Positions 27,318-36,793 are shown, counted from the stretch's first letter. The stretch is 64,000 bases of DNA from Roseiarcus sp050012775 (GCA_050012775.1 JBEKGN010000020.1:22551-86550); one strand, 5' to 3'. A program made the numbers and translations. Notes: generated from the sequence alone by a model not told the origin.

Positions 27318-28304
27318 TTAGATGTCCCCCTGCTGACCGGTCTGCTCGTCTCGCGGATTGACCATGCTGTCGACGAGAATCGCCGCCAGGAGAATGAAGC
27401 TCTTGATCAAATTCTGCAGCGTGTATCGAATGTCCAAGATTGTCATGCCGTTAAGCAGGATCCCAATCAGCAAGGTGCCGACGATGACGTTGCGAATGCC
27501 GCCCTTGCCTCCACTGAGCCCGACGCCCCCGACAACGACGACGAGGATGACGTCGTAGATGAGGGTCGAATTCACTACGCGCGTGTTCATGCTCGTAACC
27601 TCCGCCACGGTGACCGTACCGGCTACGAAAGCCACGAGAGACGAAAGCGCATATTGAATCACGATCATCGGGCGCGTCGGAATGCCGGTGATCCGCGCCG
27701 CCAGATAATTCTCGCCCATCAAATAGAAAAATCGGCCAACCTTTGTGTATCGGAGAAGCAGAAACCCCGCCGCGCAGATGACGGCGAAAAACAGGACCGC
27801 GATCGGGATTTGCCCCACATGCATCCGACCTACTTCGGCAATCCAGGTTTCGCTCTTGGGCAGAGCGATGATGTCCTGATTGAAGAGTTGCGAGCGGCCG
27901 AACCCATAGATGAAAGTGCCGATTGCAAGGGTAGCGAAGAGAGCGGGCACTTCGACATAGGCGATAAAGACGCCATTTAGAACGCCGATCGCCAGCGAAA
28001 ATCCCAGACCCAGCGCGAAGGCAACCGGAGCCGACACTCCCTCGTTCATCATAAAGAGAACCCAGGCCACCGGAATCGCCATCGTCGCGACGATCGACAG
28101 ATCGATGCCGCGCCCGATGACGACAATCGCCATGCCGACACCGAGAATTCCAAGGACTGATACGCTCTGAAGGAGCGATAGGAGGTTGGCGGAGGTCAGG
28201 AAACGGTCAAGCGTCACTGAGAAGACAAGGAACAAGACGACCGTGATCGCAAAGACAATGCGCTCCTGGCTGAAGCGAGCGTGCCGCAGGAGTTCGCTCT
28301 TCAT
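27318..28304 (-). CDS. CUT2-type ABC importer permease
   Basis: A 328-residue integral membrane protein, first gene of the minus-strand importer operon. Helices start at residue 15 (IVFAITVVLFLVFSVTLDRFL), and the family signature VVIGRGIDLSIVATMAI is followed by AYVEVPALFATLAIGTFIYG and GVGLSGGKGGIRNVIVGTLL. The start MKSELLRHARFS was chosen because it leaves a normal N-terminus; its ribosome site is weak. Pairs with the permease half of the fusion protein. Confidence 0.9.
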   Translation of the reverse strand: MKSELLRHARFSQERIVFAITVVLFLVFSVTLDRFLTSANLLSLLQSVSVLGILGVGMAIVVIGRGIDLSIVATMAIPVAWVLFMMNEGVSAPVAFALGLGFSLAIGVLNGVFIAYVEVPALFATLAIGTFIYGFGRSQLFNQDIIALPKSETWIAEVGRMHVGQIPIAVLFFAVICAAGFLLLRYTKVGRFFYLMGENYLAARITGIPTRPMIVIQYALSSLVAFVAGTVTVAEVTSMNTRVVNSTLIYDVILVVVVGGVGLSGGKGGIRNVIVGTLLIGILLNGMTILDIRYTLQNLIKSFILLAAILVDSMVNPRDEQTGQQGDI

Positions 28305-28702
28305 CGGAAACCCACACGGGAATGACACACCGGGCATCCCCCCGATCCGAGCGCCGCCGCGCGGCTTTCGGACCTTTGGCCGGCCGCCGCGAATGGCGAA
28401 GCCTGACGCCGCCGCCGCAACGCGAGAGGATACGTCGCTTCTGGCAAAGCCCTTCTCCCTAATTTACGACTTGTGCGTTGGGCCGATTTTGGTCATACTG
28501 GTCTGACCATAAGAACCATGAAGCAAATAACGTTGTCAAGAGCCGAGCGAACGTCGGATGGGCGATTGGGCGCCCCTTGCGCCGTCTGCGTTCAACGACG
28601 ACGCAGGTTCTGATATGACGCCGCTCACGAGCGCCTTGAGAAAATCAATTCGCCCGAATGATCGCAATTGCGACCGCTCGGCATGACAGCAGGAGAATAT
28701 CC
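28305..28702. other. Divergent control region between importer operon and GntR gene
   Basis: This 398-base region separates the minus-strand importer operon and the plus-strand FadR-type regulator. It holds an operator candidate at 28499-28509 and presumably both promoters. Nothing coding with family motifs was recognised in it. Confidence 0.6.
28499..28509. promoter_or_regulatory. FadR/GntR-type operator candidate TGGTCTGACCA
   Basis: The 11-mer TGGTCTGACCA is a perfect palindrome around a central base and fits the TNGTNNNACNA consensus of FCD-subfamily GntR regulators. It lies in the divergent region next to such a regulator (28703-29479), so auto- and importer-operon control is the likely function. 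Confidence 0.65.
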
Positions 28703-29479
28703 TTGATATTCGAGCCGATTACCCTGCCGCCCGCCCAACGCCTTTCGGATATCATTGCGCGTCAACTTGAGCACTTGATCGTCAAAGGACGCCTGATGCC
28801 GGGCGATGGTTTGCCGTCGGAACGTGAGCTGGCGAAGCAGATCGGGGTGTCCCGACCTTCCCTGAGGGAGGCGCTGTCGGAGCTCCGCTCGCGCGGCCTG
28901 ATCGAGCCGGCGCGAAACGGCGGCGCGGTGGTGACCGAGTTGACGAGAACGACGCTAACCGAGCCGTTGTCCCAAATGTTGGAGCGGCATCCATCCGCCA
29001 TAAGGGATCTCGTAGAGATGCGCGTCGTGCTTGAGGCTCATGCAGCCTCTCTAGCCGCCGTCCGCGCAACACCCGCCGATTTGGAGAAACTAGAAGCGGC
29101 GCTCGGTGTCCAGATCGCGACCCGCTCGAGGAATGTCGCCACACTCGCCAAGCGCGACCTCGATTTTCACCAATTGATAGCGCAGGCTTCTCACAACATC
29201 GCGCTTCTGCATACGACCCACGGCCTCTCGAAGTTGATAAAAGTGTTCGTGCAGCGCGGCTACGAGATCATTCTATCTTCGGGCAACGCCCGAGAGGGAA
29301 AAGCCGCGATCGAGCAACAGCATCTCGCCATCTTCAATGCAATCCGTGGACGGGACCCGGAGGCCGCGCGCTTAGCCGCCCATGCGCATGTGCGCTCGAC
29401 CGAGTATGTGTGGACGGTCGGACCCGGACGGCAGGCGAGAGCGGGCAAGGCGCCGCGGACGCTGGCGGGTCGCACTTAG
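28703..29479 (+). CDS. FadR subfamily (FCD domain) GntR transcriptional regulator
   Basis: A 258-residue protein with an N-terminal winged helix (LSDIIARQLEHLIVKGRLMP, SERELAKQIGVSRPSLREAL, SELRSRGLIEPARNGGAVV) and an all-helical FCD effector domain (IRDLVEMRVVLEAHAASLAA, RDLDFHQLIAQASHN, IEQQHLAIFNAIRGRDPEAA) with the metal-binding Asp/His pattern. The start is probably TTG at 28703, 8 bases after AGGAGA; an ATG 15 codons upstream lacks a ribosome site. It stands between the two catabolic clusters and directly upstream of the hydroxyacid dehydrogenase. Confidence 0.88.
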   Translation: MIFEPITLPPAQRLSDIIARQLEHLIVKGRLMPGDGLPSERELAKQIGVSRPSLREALSELRSRGLIEPARNGGAVVTELTRTTLTEPLSQMLERHPSAIRDLVEMRVVLEAHAASLAAVRATPADLEKLEAALGVQIATRSRNVATLAKRDLDFHQLIAQASHNIALLHTTHGLSKLIKVFVQRGYEIILSSGNAREGKAAIEQQHLAIFNAIRGRDPEAARLAAHAHVRSTEYVWTVGPGRQARAGKAPRTLAGRT

Positions 29480-29549
29480 CGCCGGATACGAAGCGACCGA
29501 ATAGAAGCGCGATGCTCCAAATCGCGATTCCGGAGGAAAGACGCGGGCC

Positions 29550-30800
29550 ATGAGTCTCGATCGGGCTGTCAGCATTGCCGATCTTCGGCGTACGGCGGGA
29601 AAACGCCTGCCGCGAATGGCCTACGACTACATTGAAGGAGGCTGCGACGATGAGCTGGGGCTCACCGAGAGCGAAGCTGCGTTCGGAAACTATCGTTTGG
29701 CGCCGCGCTATCTTGTCGACGTATCCCAAATAGACATGACCGCGAAGGCGGCCGGTCAAACTTTCTCCATCCCTTTAGGCATCGCGCCGACCGGCAACGC
29801 GGGGATGTTTCGCCACGACGCGGACAGACTACTTGCCATCGAGGCCGCGGCGGCAAATGTCCCGTTCATTCTCTCCAGCGCAAGCAACGCTTCGATTGAG
29901 GAGATTGCGAAAGTGGCGCCGGAGCATACCTGGTTTCAACTCTACGGCGCTCGAGATTTGAAGATATCGGAGGATATGATCAGGCGAGCAGTAGGCCTTG
30001 GCGTGAAAGCGCTGGTGCTATCGGTGGATGTGCCCGCGCATTCAAACAGGGAGAGGAACCGTCGCAATGGTTTTGCCCATCCTCTAAAGGTCACGCCATC
30101 TATGATCTTCCAAGCCATCACCCATCCCGCTTGGGCCTGGGAATATTTCGGGAATGGCGGTCTCCCCTATATGGGAAATTTTCGACCCTATGCGGCTGCG
30201 AAGGCTTCCCCATCGGACGTTGCGGATTTTTTTGTCGGACAGTTTCCGTCCCCCGGCCTTACCTGGGGATTCCTGGAGATGGTTCGACGCCAATGGCCGC
30301 GAAAGCTCTTCGTCAAGGGCGTCTTGCATCCAGAGGATGCGATCCGCGCGGTCGAGATTGGGGCCGACGGAATCATCGTGTCCAATCACGGCGGCCGTCA
30401 GCTGGATCGGGCGATCTCGTCGTTGGATGCGTTTCCGTTCATCCACGCTGCTGTGGGCAAGAAAGTGGAGGTGATGCTGGATGGCGGGATACGGCGGGGC
30501 TCCGACATCGTTATCGCACGTTGCCTTGGAGCTCGGTTCGTCTTCTGCGCCCGACCGATGCTTTATGGCGCGACTGCAGGAGGGCGTGCGGGAATCAAGA
30601 AGGCGCTCGATATATTTGCCTACGAGTTCGAACTGATCCTGGCGCAGATCGGCTGCCCCAACGCAGAGAGTCTGGGACCTCAATTCCTCATGCGTGAAAA
30701 AGGGGCGTGCTTCGAGCAGGTTCGCGGCTTCGCCTTTGAGCAGCGATCGTCATTCCCCCACGTTGTCGGCGCACTCCCGATCGAAGCATCGGCGAAATGA
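29550..30800 (+). CDS. FMN-dependent alpha-hydroxyacid dehydrogenase (lactate/mandelate type)
   Basis: A 416-residue TIM-barrel flavoprotein of the LldD/GOX family that oxidises an L-2-hydroxyacid to the 2-oxoacid. Visible are the N-terminal YDYIEGGCDDE, PLGIAPTGNAGMFRHDADR, FILSSASNASIEEIA, WFQLYGARD, the active-site GADGIIVSNHGGRQLDRA (His and Arg) and MLDGGIRRGSDIVIARCLGA. GGAGGAAAG precedes the ATG. The exact substrate cannot be told; it could feed 2-oxoacids into neighbouring pathways. Confidence 0.9.
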   Translation: MSLDRAVSIADLRRTAGKRLPRMAYDYIEGGCDDELGLTESEAAFGNYRLAPRYLVDVSQIDMTAKAAGQTFSIPLGIAPTGNAGMFRHDADRLLAIEAAAANVPFILSSASNASIEEIAKVAPEHTWFQLYGARDLKISEDMIRRAVGLGVKALVLSVDVPAHSNRERNRRNGFAHPLKVTPSMIFQAITHPAWAWEYFGNGGLPYMGNFRPYAAAKASPSDVADFFVGQFPSPGLTWGFLEMVRRQWPRKLFVKGVLHPEDAIRAVEIGADGIIVSNHGGRQLDRAISSLDAFPFIHAAVGKKVEVMLDGGIRRGSDIVIARCLGARFVFCARPMLYGATAGGRAGIKKALDIFAYEFELILAQIGCPNAESLGPQFLMREKGACFEQVRGFAFEQRSSFPHVVGALPIEASAK

Positions 30801-31478
30801 ACAGGAGAAGCAGAACTCGCCTGCCTCTGGCGCAGCGTGGGCACATTCGTTATTTGACACGACCTATCGCGCGGTTTCCTGGTTATAACGTTCGCGAAAG
30901 GCGGTGGCCTCAATGCCCGAAGTATGGGGACGTCATTCTGCTCAAGGCCGAGCAGGGCGCCCGCGACGAGCGGCATGCTGCTGCGATCGAGCAGAACCTT
31001 CGCCAGTTCGAGATCAAGGGAATGCTCAGCGAACGTTTGGCGGTTCAGGCTGCTTGCGACGACCGAACCTTGCGGGGGCGAGGCGCCACGGTGCGCAAGA
31101 CGCGCGAGATGATCATCGGGACCTAATGCCTTGAGGAAGGGTGCGCCCTTCTTCACGACGACGGGGACTTCGACCCGATGGCCGAGCATCTGAGTTTGAC
31201 AACAATTCGCCGGGCTTGCAGCGCGAGGCAAAACAAGGCCTAGCGCCAAAATGCGCTCGATAAAAAGTTTGCGCCGCAACCATCGCAAGGCCTTGATTTC
31301 AAAGGCGTCGTTTCGAGTCGGAGTCTAAGGTGAGTCAACGCTCTTTGCATACGCATGCAAAAGTGGTTGCAATCGTATGCAAACGCTTCTAACATTTGAC
31401 CATAAAAGGGACCGGTCGCGTTCGGCGGCGAGGTTGCGGCAGGGAGGGCTCGATGGGTCGCGCGCGCTGTATTGTGTC
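30801..31478. other. Long intergenic region with LacI-type operators near its end
   Basis: About 680 bases between the hydroxyacid dehydrogenase and the second catabolic operon. Open frames of 60-200 codons exist on both strands, but none shows motifs I recognise, and their composition looks like shadow coding. The only clear structure is the pair of palindromes at 31344-31383. It may hold a decayed gene. Confidence 0.5.
31344..31383. promoter_or_regulatory. Two LacI-family operator-like palindromes
   Basis: TTTGCATACGCATGCAAA at 31344-31361 and, inverted, TTGCAATCGTATGCAAA at 31367-31383 share half-sites TTTGCAT/ATGCAAA. Their centres are about 23 bases apart, two helical turns, so two dimers could bind the same face. 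They lie about 100 bases before the operon that includes the LacI regulator at 39495. Confidence 0.65.
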
Positions 31479-32438
31479 GTGATTGACAAGATCGCGATCA
31501 TCGGGACGGGCTTGGTCGGCCGCGGTTGGGCCATCGTCTTCGCCCGCGCGGGTTGCGAAGTGGCCCTGTATGACACGGCGTCCGGCGCGGCCGTGAAAGC
31601 CCGCGAGTTGATTGTCGACAATCTTCGGGATCTGGTTCGCCATCGGCTGATCGATGATGCCGACGTTGTCCTGGAGCGGATCGCGGTTGCGGAGGATCTC
31701 GCAATCGCCCTCGATGGAGCCGTGTACGCTCAGGAGAGCGTATTTGAGCGCGTCGACGTCAAGCGCGCGGCATTCGAGGCCATCGACCGCATCGTGGGTC
31801 CTGCCACGATCGTCGGCAGTTCGTCTTCGGGAATTCCGGCATCGGCGTTTACGGAAGGGCTAGGATGCAGCGCTCGCGCGCTCGTCGCCCATCCAATCAA
31901 TCCGCCCTATCTTGCTGGCATCGTCGAACTCGTTCCGGCGCCCTGGACCTCCGCTTCCACCGTCGCGACTGCGCGCAGCCTGATGGAACGGGTCGGCCAA
32001 GCGCCGGTACAGCTCAGTCGTGAAATCGAAGGATTTCTGCTCAACCGCCTGCAGGGCGTGCTTTTGATGGAGGCTTGGTCGCTGGTCGAAGAGGGCTATG
32101 CGACCGCGGCTGACATTGACGATACCGTGAAGCACGGCTTGGGGCTGCGCTGGAGTTTCATGGGGCCGTTTGAGACGATTGATCTCAACGCTCCTAACGG
32201 CATCGCGGACTATGCGCGCAGGTTAGGACCGCTGTATGCCTCGATCGCGAGCTCACGCACCGAGCATCGGCCTTGGAGCGAGACGCTCATCGCCGAGTTG
32301 GAGCGGCAACGACGCGCCGTCCTGCCCGCTGAAAAGCTCGGCGAGCGAAGCGAGTGGCGCGATCGCCGGCTTATGGCTCTTGCCGTTCACAAGCGCGAGC
32401 AGGATGCGACCGACCGCACCGGCGGGAGCGACACGTGA
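31479..32438 (+). CDS. 3-hydroxyacyl-CoA dehydrogenase / lambda-crystallin-like dehydrogenase
   Basis: A 319-residue NAD-dependent enzyme: N-terminal Rossmann motif IGTGLVGRGWAIVFARAG, then VYAQESVFERVDVKRAAFEA, the SSSSGIPAS segment, ALVAHPINPPYLAGIVELVP, and the C-terminal helical domain with GFLLNRLQGVLLMEAWSLVE and GLGLRWSFMGPFETIDLNAP. This short form matches the lambda-crystallin/L-gulonate-type or carnitine-type dehydrogenases more than fatty-acid beta-oxidation enzymes. I take GTG 31479 as start, right before the Rossmann motif; the ribosome site is poor. Its stop overlaps the GTG start of the SDR. Confidence 0.85.
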   Translation: MIDKIAIIGTGLVGRGWAIVFARAGCEVALYDTASGAAVKARELIVDNLRDLVRHRLIDDADVVLERIAVAEDLAIALDGAVYAQESVFERVDVKRAAFEAIDRIVGPATIVGSSSSGIPASAFTEGLGCSARALVAHPINPPYLAGIVELVPAPWTSASTVATARSLMERVGQAPVQLSREIEGFLLNRLQGVLLMEAWSLVEEGYATAADIDDTVKHGLGLRWSFMGPFETIDLNAPNGIADYARRLGPLYASIASSRTEHRPWSETLIAELERQRRAVLPAEKLGERSEWRDRRLMALAVHKREQDATDRTGGSDT

Positions 32439-33214
32439 ACGTCCTGGCGTCTTCGATTGCATTCGCTTCGCGTTTTCGCCTCGATGGCGCACTAGCCGCC
32501 GTGACCGGCGCTGGCCGTGGAATCGGGCGGGCATGCGCTCTGGCGCTCGCGACGGCGGGCGCTGAAATCGTCGCGATCGGCCGGACACGGACAGAACTTG
32601 AATCTTTGGCCGACGAAATTGCGATGATCGGCGGCAAATGCCGTGTCGCGGTCTGCGACGTGTGTGAGCGCGTCGCGATGAATGCGCTTTTTTCCGATCT
32701 GCCAACACTCGACGTTCTCGTCAACAATGCCGGGACCAACGTTCCTCAGCCGGCGTTGGAGGTCGACGAGGCCACCTTCGATCGCATCTTCGATCTCAAC
32801 GTGAAGGCGGCGTTCTTTACGGCACAGGCAGCCGCGCGCCGGATGCGGGATGCCGGAACACGCGGATCGATCATCAACATGTCATCCCAAGCGGGTCACG
32901 TGGCGTTGCGCCATCGCGCCGTCTATTGCGCGACGAAACATGCGATGGAAGGCTTCACCAAGGTCATGGCGGTAGAGCTCGCGCCCTTCGGCATCCGCGT
33001 GAACACCGTAGCCCCGACTTTCATCGAGACGCCGATGACGAAGCTGTTTCTCGCCGACGCAGACTTCGCCGATTACGTGCGCGCCAACATCCCTCTGGGC
33101 CACTTCGGCACAGTCGAAGACATCGAGGGGGCCGTCCTCTATCTGGCATCGCCCGCCGCGAGGCTCGTGACCGGCACGAGCCTCAGGGTCGATGGCGGTT
33201 GGACCGCCCAATGA
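32435..33214 (+). CDS. SDR family NAD(P)-dependent oxidoreductase
   Basis: A 259-residue classical short-chain dehydrogenase with TGAGRGIGRA, the NNAG motif (VLVNNAGTNVPQ), catalytic Ser (INMSSQAGH) and YxxxK (YCATKHAMEGF), and the C-terminal ASPAARLVTGTSLRVDGGWT. The GTG start overlaps the upstream stop (32435-32438), and the stop overlaps the ABC ATPase ATG, so it is tightly coupled. Probably oxidises a hydroxyl of the imported sugar or polyol; substrate unknown. Confidence 0.9.
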   Translation: MNVLASSIAFASRFRLDGALAAVTGAGRGIGRACALALATAGAEIVAIGRTRTELESLADEIAMIGGKCRVAVCDVCERVAMNALFSDLPTLDVLVNNAGTNVPQPALEVDEATFDRIFDLNVKAAFFTAQAAARRMRDAGTRGSIINMSSQAGHVALRHRAVYCATKHAMEGFTKVMAVELAPFGIRVNTVAPTFIETPMTKLFLADADFADYVRANIPLGHFGTVEDIEGAVLYLASPAARLVTGTSLRVDGGWTAQ

Positions 33215-34734
33215 GCGCGCCCGTCCCAATGCTTGTGGCGCGGGATGTCGCCAAATCCTATGGACCGACCCGGGCCTTACGGCGGTTCACTATCGACGTG
33301 ACGCCGGGTGAGGTGCATGCGCTTGTCGGCGAGAACGGCGCGGGAAAATCGACGCTGGTGAAAATCCTCAGCGGCGCGGTCGCGCTCGATGCGGGCGAGA
33401 TTACGCTGCAGGGGCGCCCCTTTGGCCCGCGCACGCCGCTTGAGGCCCGAGCGGCCGGTGTTTCGACCGCCTTTCAGGAACTGAGCCTGCTGCCGAACCT
33501 CAGCGTTGCAGTCAATCTCATGCTGCCGCGCCAGCTAAGAGGCGTCCACGGCCTTGCCTCGGGCAGCCGGAACGAAGCACGGGTCCGCAATATTCTTGAT
33601 GAGTTCGATGTCGCCGACATCAATCCGCGGAGCCTCGTCGGCGATCTCTCCTTGGCTCAGAAACAGCGCGTCGAGATCGTCCGCGCCGTTAGCCGGCACC
33701 CGAAGCTGCTGATCCTCGATGAGCCGACCGCCGCGTTGGCGGAGCCGGAATGGCTATTTCGCATCGTTGAGCGGCTGAGCGGCGGCGGCACGGCCATCCT
33801 CTACATCTCACACCGCTTGGGCGAGGTGCGCAGACTGTGCACGCGCGGCACCATCCTTCGCAACGGCGAAACGATTGGCACCGTTGATCTCGCGGGCACG
33901 CGAGACGCCGATATTTTCCGCATGATGGTCGGCGGCACGCTCGCCGAGCCGCAAGTCCGCATCCCGACATCGGCGCGAGCCTACCAGGGACCGCCGGCCA
34001 TCAAGGTCACAAATCTTGTTGGCGCGTCCGTGCATGGCGTGTCGTTTGAACTCGCGCGCGGTGAAATCCTCGGCGTGGCGGCGCTCGAAGGCCAAGGCCA
34101 GCGGCAGCTCCTCCGGATGCTGGCGGGCGCCGAGCGAACGATCTCCGGCACGATCGAAGCGAATGGCGTCGTGATCAGACCTAGCTCGCCGGCCAAGGCG
34201 CTGCGCGGCGGAGCCGGAATCGGCTTCGTGCCGGAAGAGCGCAAAACCGAGGGCATTTTCCTCAGTCTTTCCACCGCGGCCAACATCTCCCTGCCGATCA
34301 TCAGACGCCTCACACGGTTTGGCCTGATCGATCGAGGGCGCGAACGAGCCCGCGTCCGCGAGGAGGCGCGCCAAGTGGATCTTGCTGAGCACTATCTCGA
34401 CCTTAAGGTGGCGGCGCTTTCTGGCGGCAACCAACAGAAGGCGCTGATAGGTCGTGTCTTGCTGTCTGGCGCGAGGCAGCTTGTTCTCTTCGACCCGACG
34501 CGCGGCGTCGACGTAGGGACGAAGCAGGTAATCTACACCGTCATTCGGCGGTTTGCCGAGGCTGGCGGCAGCGTCCTGATTTATTCGACGGAACTCGCTG
34601 AGCTGGTGCACCTCGCCGATCGCTGCCTTGCGCTCTACCGGGGCGCTATCAGCGGCGAACTGTCGGGGGCGGCTTTGTCCGAGTCGGCCTTACTCGCGCT
34701 CGCCACGGGCCATGCGCTGGAGGCCGCCGAATGA
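33211..34734 (+). CDS. Second sugar-type ABC transporter ATP-binding protein
   Basis: A 507-residue CUT2 double-ATPase. NBD1 has GENGAGKSTLVKILSGAV, a variant signature (SLAQKQRVEIVRAV) and LLILDEPTAAL. NBD2 has LSGGNQQKALIGRVLLSG but the Walker B reads LVLFDPTRGVDVG, lacking the Glu of DEPTRG; this sub-type occurs in the family. It overlaps the SDR and permease genes by 4 bases each. Substrate not determinable. Confidence 0.92.
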   Translation: MSAPVPMLVARDVAKSYGPTRALRRFTIDVTPGEVHALVGENGAGKSTLVKILSGAVALDAGEITLQGRPFGPRTPLEARAAGVSTAFQELSLLPNLSVAVNLMLPRQLRGVHGLASGSRNEARVRNILDEFDVADINPRSLVGDLSLAQKQRVEIVRAVSRHPKLLILDEPTAALAEPEWLFRIVERLSGGGTAILYISHRLGEVRRLCTRGTILRNGETIGTVDLAGTRDADIFRMMVGGTLAEPQVRIPTSARAYQGPPAIKVTNLVGASVHGVSFELARGEILGVAALEGQGQRQLLRMLAGAERTISGTIEANGVVIRPSSPAKALRGGAGIGFVPEERKTEGIFLSLSTAANISLPIIRRLTRFGLIDRGRERARVREEARQVDLAEHYLDLKVAALSGGNQQKALIGRVLLSGARQLVLFDPTRGVDVGTKQVIYTVIRRFAEAGGSVLIYSTELAELVHLADRCLALYRGAISGELSGAALSESALLALATGHALEAAE

Positions 34735-35729
34735 CAATGCGCGCTCAAACCGGAACGTCGGGAACAACGATTTTTCACCCCCTGCGTCGGGCTTTCGGCA
34801 ATGGCACGCTCATCGTCGCTGCGATCTATGTCGCTCTCTTCGCACTCTATGCGGCGACGCAGAAGGGGGTCTTCGCCATTTCGGAGATCAACGATCTGTT
34901 CAACAATGCGCTGCCGCTCTCCGTAGCGGCGGCCGGGGGCACCTTTGTCGTTTTGACGCGAGGATTCGATCTCTCGGTGGGCGGCGTGGTGGCGCTTTCC
35001 AACGTTATGGTGGCGACCGTTGTCGGCGACGGCTGGCCGGGAGGCCTTGCGGGGCTCGCCATGGTCCTGGCGATCGGGCTGATAGTCGGCGCTTTCAACG
35101 GCTTCCTGGTCGCGTATGTTGGGCTGCAATCGATTGCTTCCACGTTAGGCACGATGATCGTTTGCTCTGGTCTGGCGCTGGTCGTTCTTGACGCTCCCGG
35201 CGGCACGGTGCCGGATTTCATCAGCAACAACCTTACCGATCTCGCCTTCGATACGATCCCGGTGGCGGCGCTGGTCGTGGCGGCGCTGATGGCGATCTGG
35301 CTCGTGCTGCGGCGAACCGATTTCGGCATTGCGCTATATGCGATTGGCGCCGACGAGACGGCGGCCGGCCTTGCCGGAATCTCCGTCGCTCGCACGAAGT
35401 TCTTCGCCTATTGCATCGCCGGCATGCTCTATGGCGTCGCCGGCTACACGCTGAGTGCGCAGACCGCGACAGGCAATCCAAATTCCGGCAACGCCTATCT
35501 GCTCCTGACATTCGCTGCGATTGCGGTCGGCGGGACGGCGTTCTCGGGCGGCCGGGGCGGCGTCATCGGCTCCATGCTCGGCGCAGCGACCCTGACATTG
35601 CTTCAGAAGGTTCTGTTCTCGACGGGAGTCTCCTCCTTCTATACCGGCATCTTCCAAGGGGCGGTGATGATCTTGGCCGTTCTCATCGCGGCTCTATCGG
35701 CGCGACTGGCCCGAGGAGCGCAGGCATGA
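34731..35729 (+). CDS. CUT2-type ABC importer permease (second system, first permease)
   Basis: A 332-residue membrane protein with about ten helices. The family signature FVVLTRGFDLSVGGVVALSN and the segments AYVGLQSIASTLGTMIVCSG, YAIGADETAAGLAGI and GGTAFSGGRGGVIGSMLGAA are present. It overlaps the ATPase stop and the next permease start (both ATGA), indicating co-translation of the transporter subunits. Confidence 0.92.
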   Translation: MTMRAQTGTSGTTIFHPLRRAFGNGTLIVAAIYVALFALYAATQKGVFAISEINDLFNNALPLSVAAAGGTFVVLTRGFDLSVGGVVALSNVMVATVVGDGWPGGLAGLAMVLAIGLIVGAFNGFLVAYVGLQSIASTLGTMIVCSGLALVVLDAPGGTVPDFISNNLTDLAFDTIPVAALVVAALMAIWLVLRRTDFGIALYAIGADETAAGLAGISVARTKFFAYCIAGMLYGVAGYTLSAQTATGNPNSGNAYLLLTFAAIAVGGTAFSGGRGGVIGSMLGAATLTLLQKVLFSTGVSSFYTGIFQGAVMILAVLIAALSARLARGAQA

Positions 35730-36793
35730 CCAGGCTCCATGCCGAAACGCCAGAGCATTCGGGCATAGGTGGATCGCGTGGAGCGCCGTCTCCCTCTCCG
35801 ATGCAGGGGGGGCGGGCGCGGCGAGGCGTGGGCCTCGGCGGCGAGCGTTGGATCACGCTCGCCCTCTTCGTTCTGGCTATCGTCCTGATCCTCGGCTCGC
35901 GCGTCATCAGCCCGGCCTTCGGCGGTTGGACGCAGACTAAGGCGATCCTGACTCTTGCGGTGTTCGTGATCGTCGTCGGTTACGGCCAAGGCCTTGTCAT
36001 CCTCGTCGGCGGACTCGATTTGTCCGTGGCCTCGGTGATGACGGTAGGCGGCGTTCTCGCGTTTCGCTTGATCGGCCTCGATACCGAGGCGCTGATCTGG
36101 AGCCTGCCGCTCATCCTCTTCACGGGGGCATTGATCGGAACGGCGAACGGCATCGGCGTGACGATGCTCAAGGTGCCCCCCTTTATCATGACGCTCGCGG
36201 CAGGGATCATCGTCTACGGCGGCTGTCTCGGCTTCACCCAGGGAACGCCCCGCGGCTTGGCTTCGCCCGCGCTCTCGGCGCTGTTTACGAACGAGATCGC
36301 GGGCGTACCGCTGATCCTTCTGGTCATGCTGGTCCTGGTGTCGCTCGCCGCGCTGGTGCAATCGTCGACGCCGTTTGGCCGCATGCTTTACGCCGTCGGC
36401 GCCAGTCCCGATGCGGCGTGGATCGCAGGCCTGCCCGTCCGCGCGCTCACAATCTCGACCTACGCGATTTCGGGCGCTTGCGCCTGTCTCGCCGGGGTCC
36501 TGATGATCGGCTATGCGAGCGGCGCATCGCTCACCATGGGCCAGGACTATCTGCTTCCCTCGATCGCCGCCGTCGTGATCGGCGGATCGTCGATCCTCGG
36601 CGGCCGTGGCAATTATCTCGGAACTGTGGGTGGGGCGATCCTGCTCACCACATTGTCAACCATCATCGCGGCGCTTGGCATCGCTCAGGGTTGGCGCACA
36701 GTCATATACGGAATCGTCATATTGGTCGCGCTCGTCCTGCTCAGAGAGCAGTTCTACACCTGGGTCGACCGCTCCTTGCGGGGACGGTCATGA
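35726..36793 (+). CDS. CUT2-type ABC importer permease (second system, second permease)
   Basis: A 355-residue permease with a hydrophilic N-terminal tail rich in Gly, Ser and Arg (to about residue 43), then helices with LVILVGGLDLSVASVMTVGG, VTMLKVPPFIMTLAAGIIVY, AVGASPDAAWIAGL and AVVIGGSSILGGRGNYLGTV. Together with the preceding gene it would form the heterodimeric channel. Its stop overlaps an ATG in the binding-protein frame. Confidence 0.92.
   Translation: MTRLHAETPEHSGIGGSRGAPSPSPMQGGRARRGVGLGGERWITLALFVLAIVLILGSRVISPAFGGWTQTKAILTLAVFVIVVGYGQGLVILVGGLDLSVASVMTVGGVLAFRLIGLDTEALIWSLPLILFTGALIGTANGIGVTMLKVPPFIMTLAAGIIVYGGCLGFTQGTPRGLASPALSALFTNEIAGVPLILLVMLVLVSLAALVQSSTPFGRMLYAVGASPDAAWIAGLPVRALTISTYAISGACACLAGVLMIGYASGASLTMGQDYLLPSIAAVVIGGSSILGGRGNYLGTVGGAILLTTLSTIIAALGIAQGWRTVIYGIVILVALVLLREQFYTWVDRSLRGRS

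Noticed and set aside
30680..31288. A 202-codon minus-strand open frame between the hydroxyacid dehydrogenase and the second operon
   Set aside because: It runs over the 3' end of the real dehydrogenase gene, shows no recognised motif and has no ribosome site.
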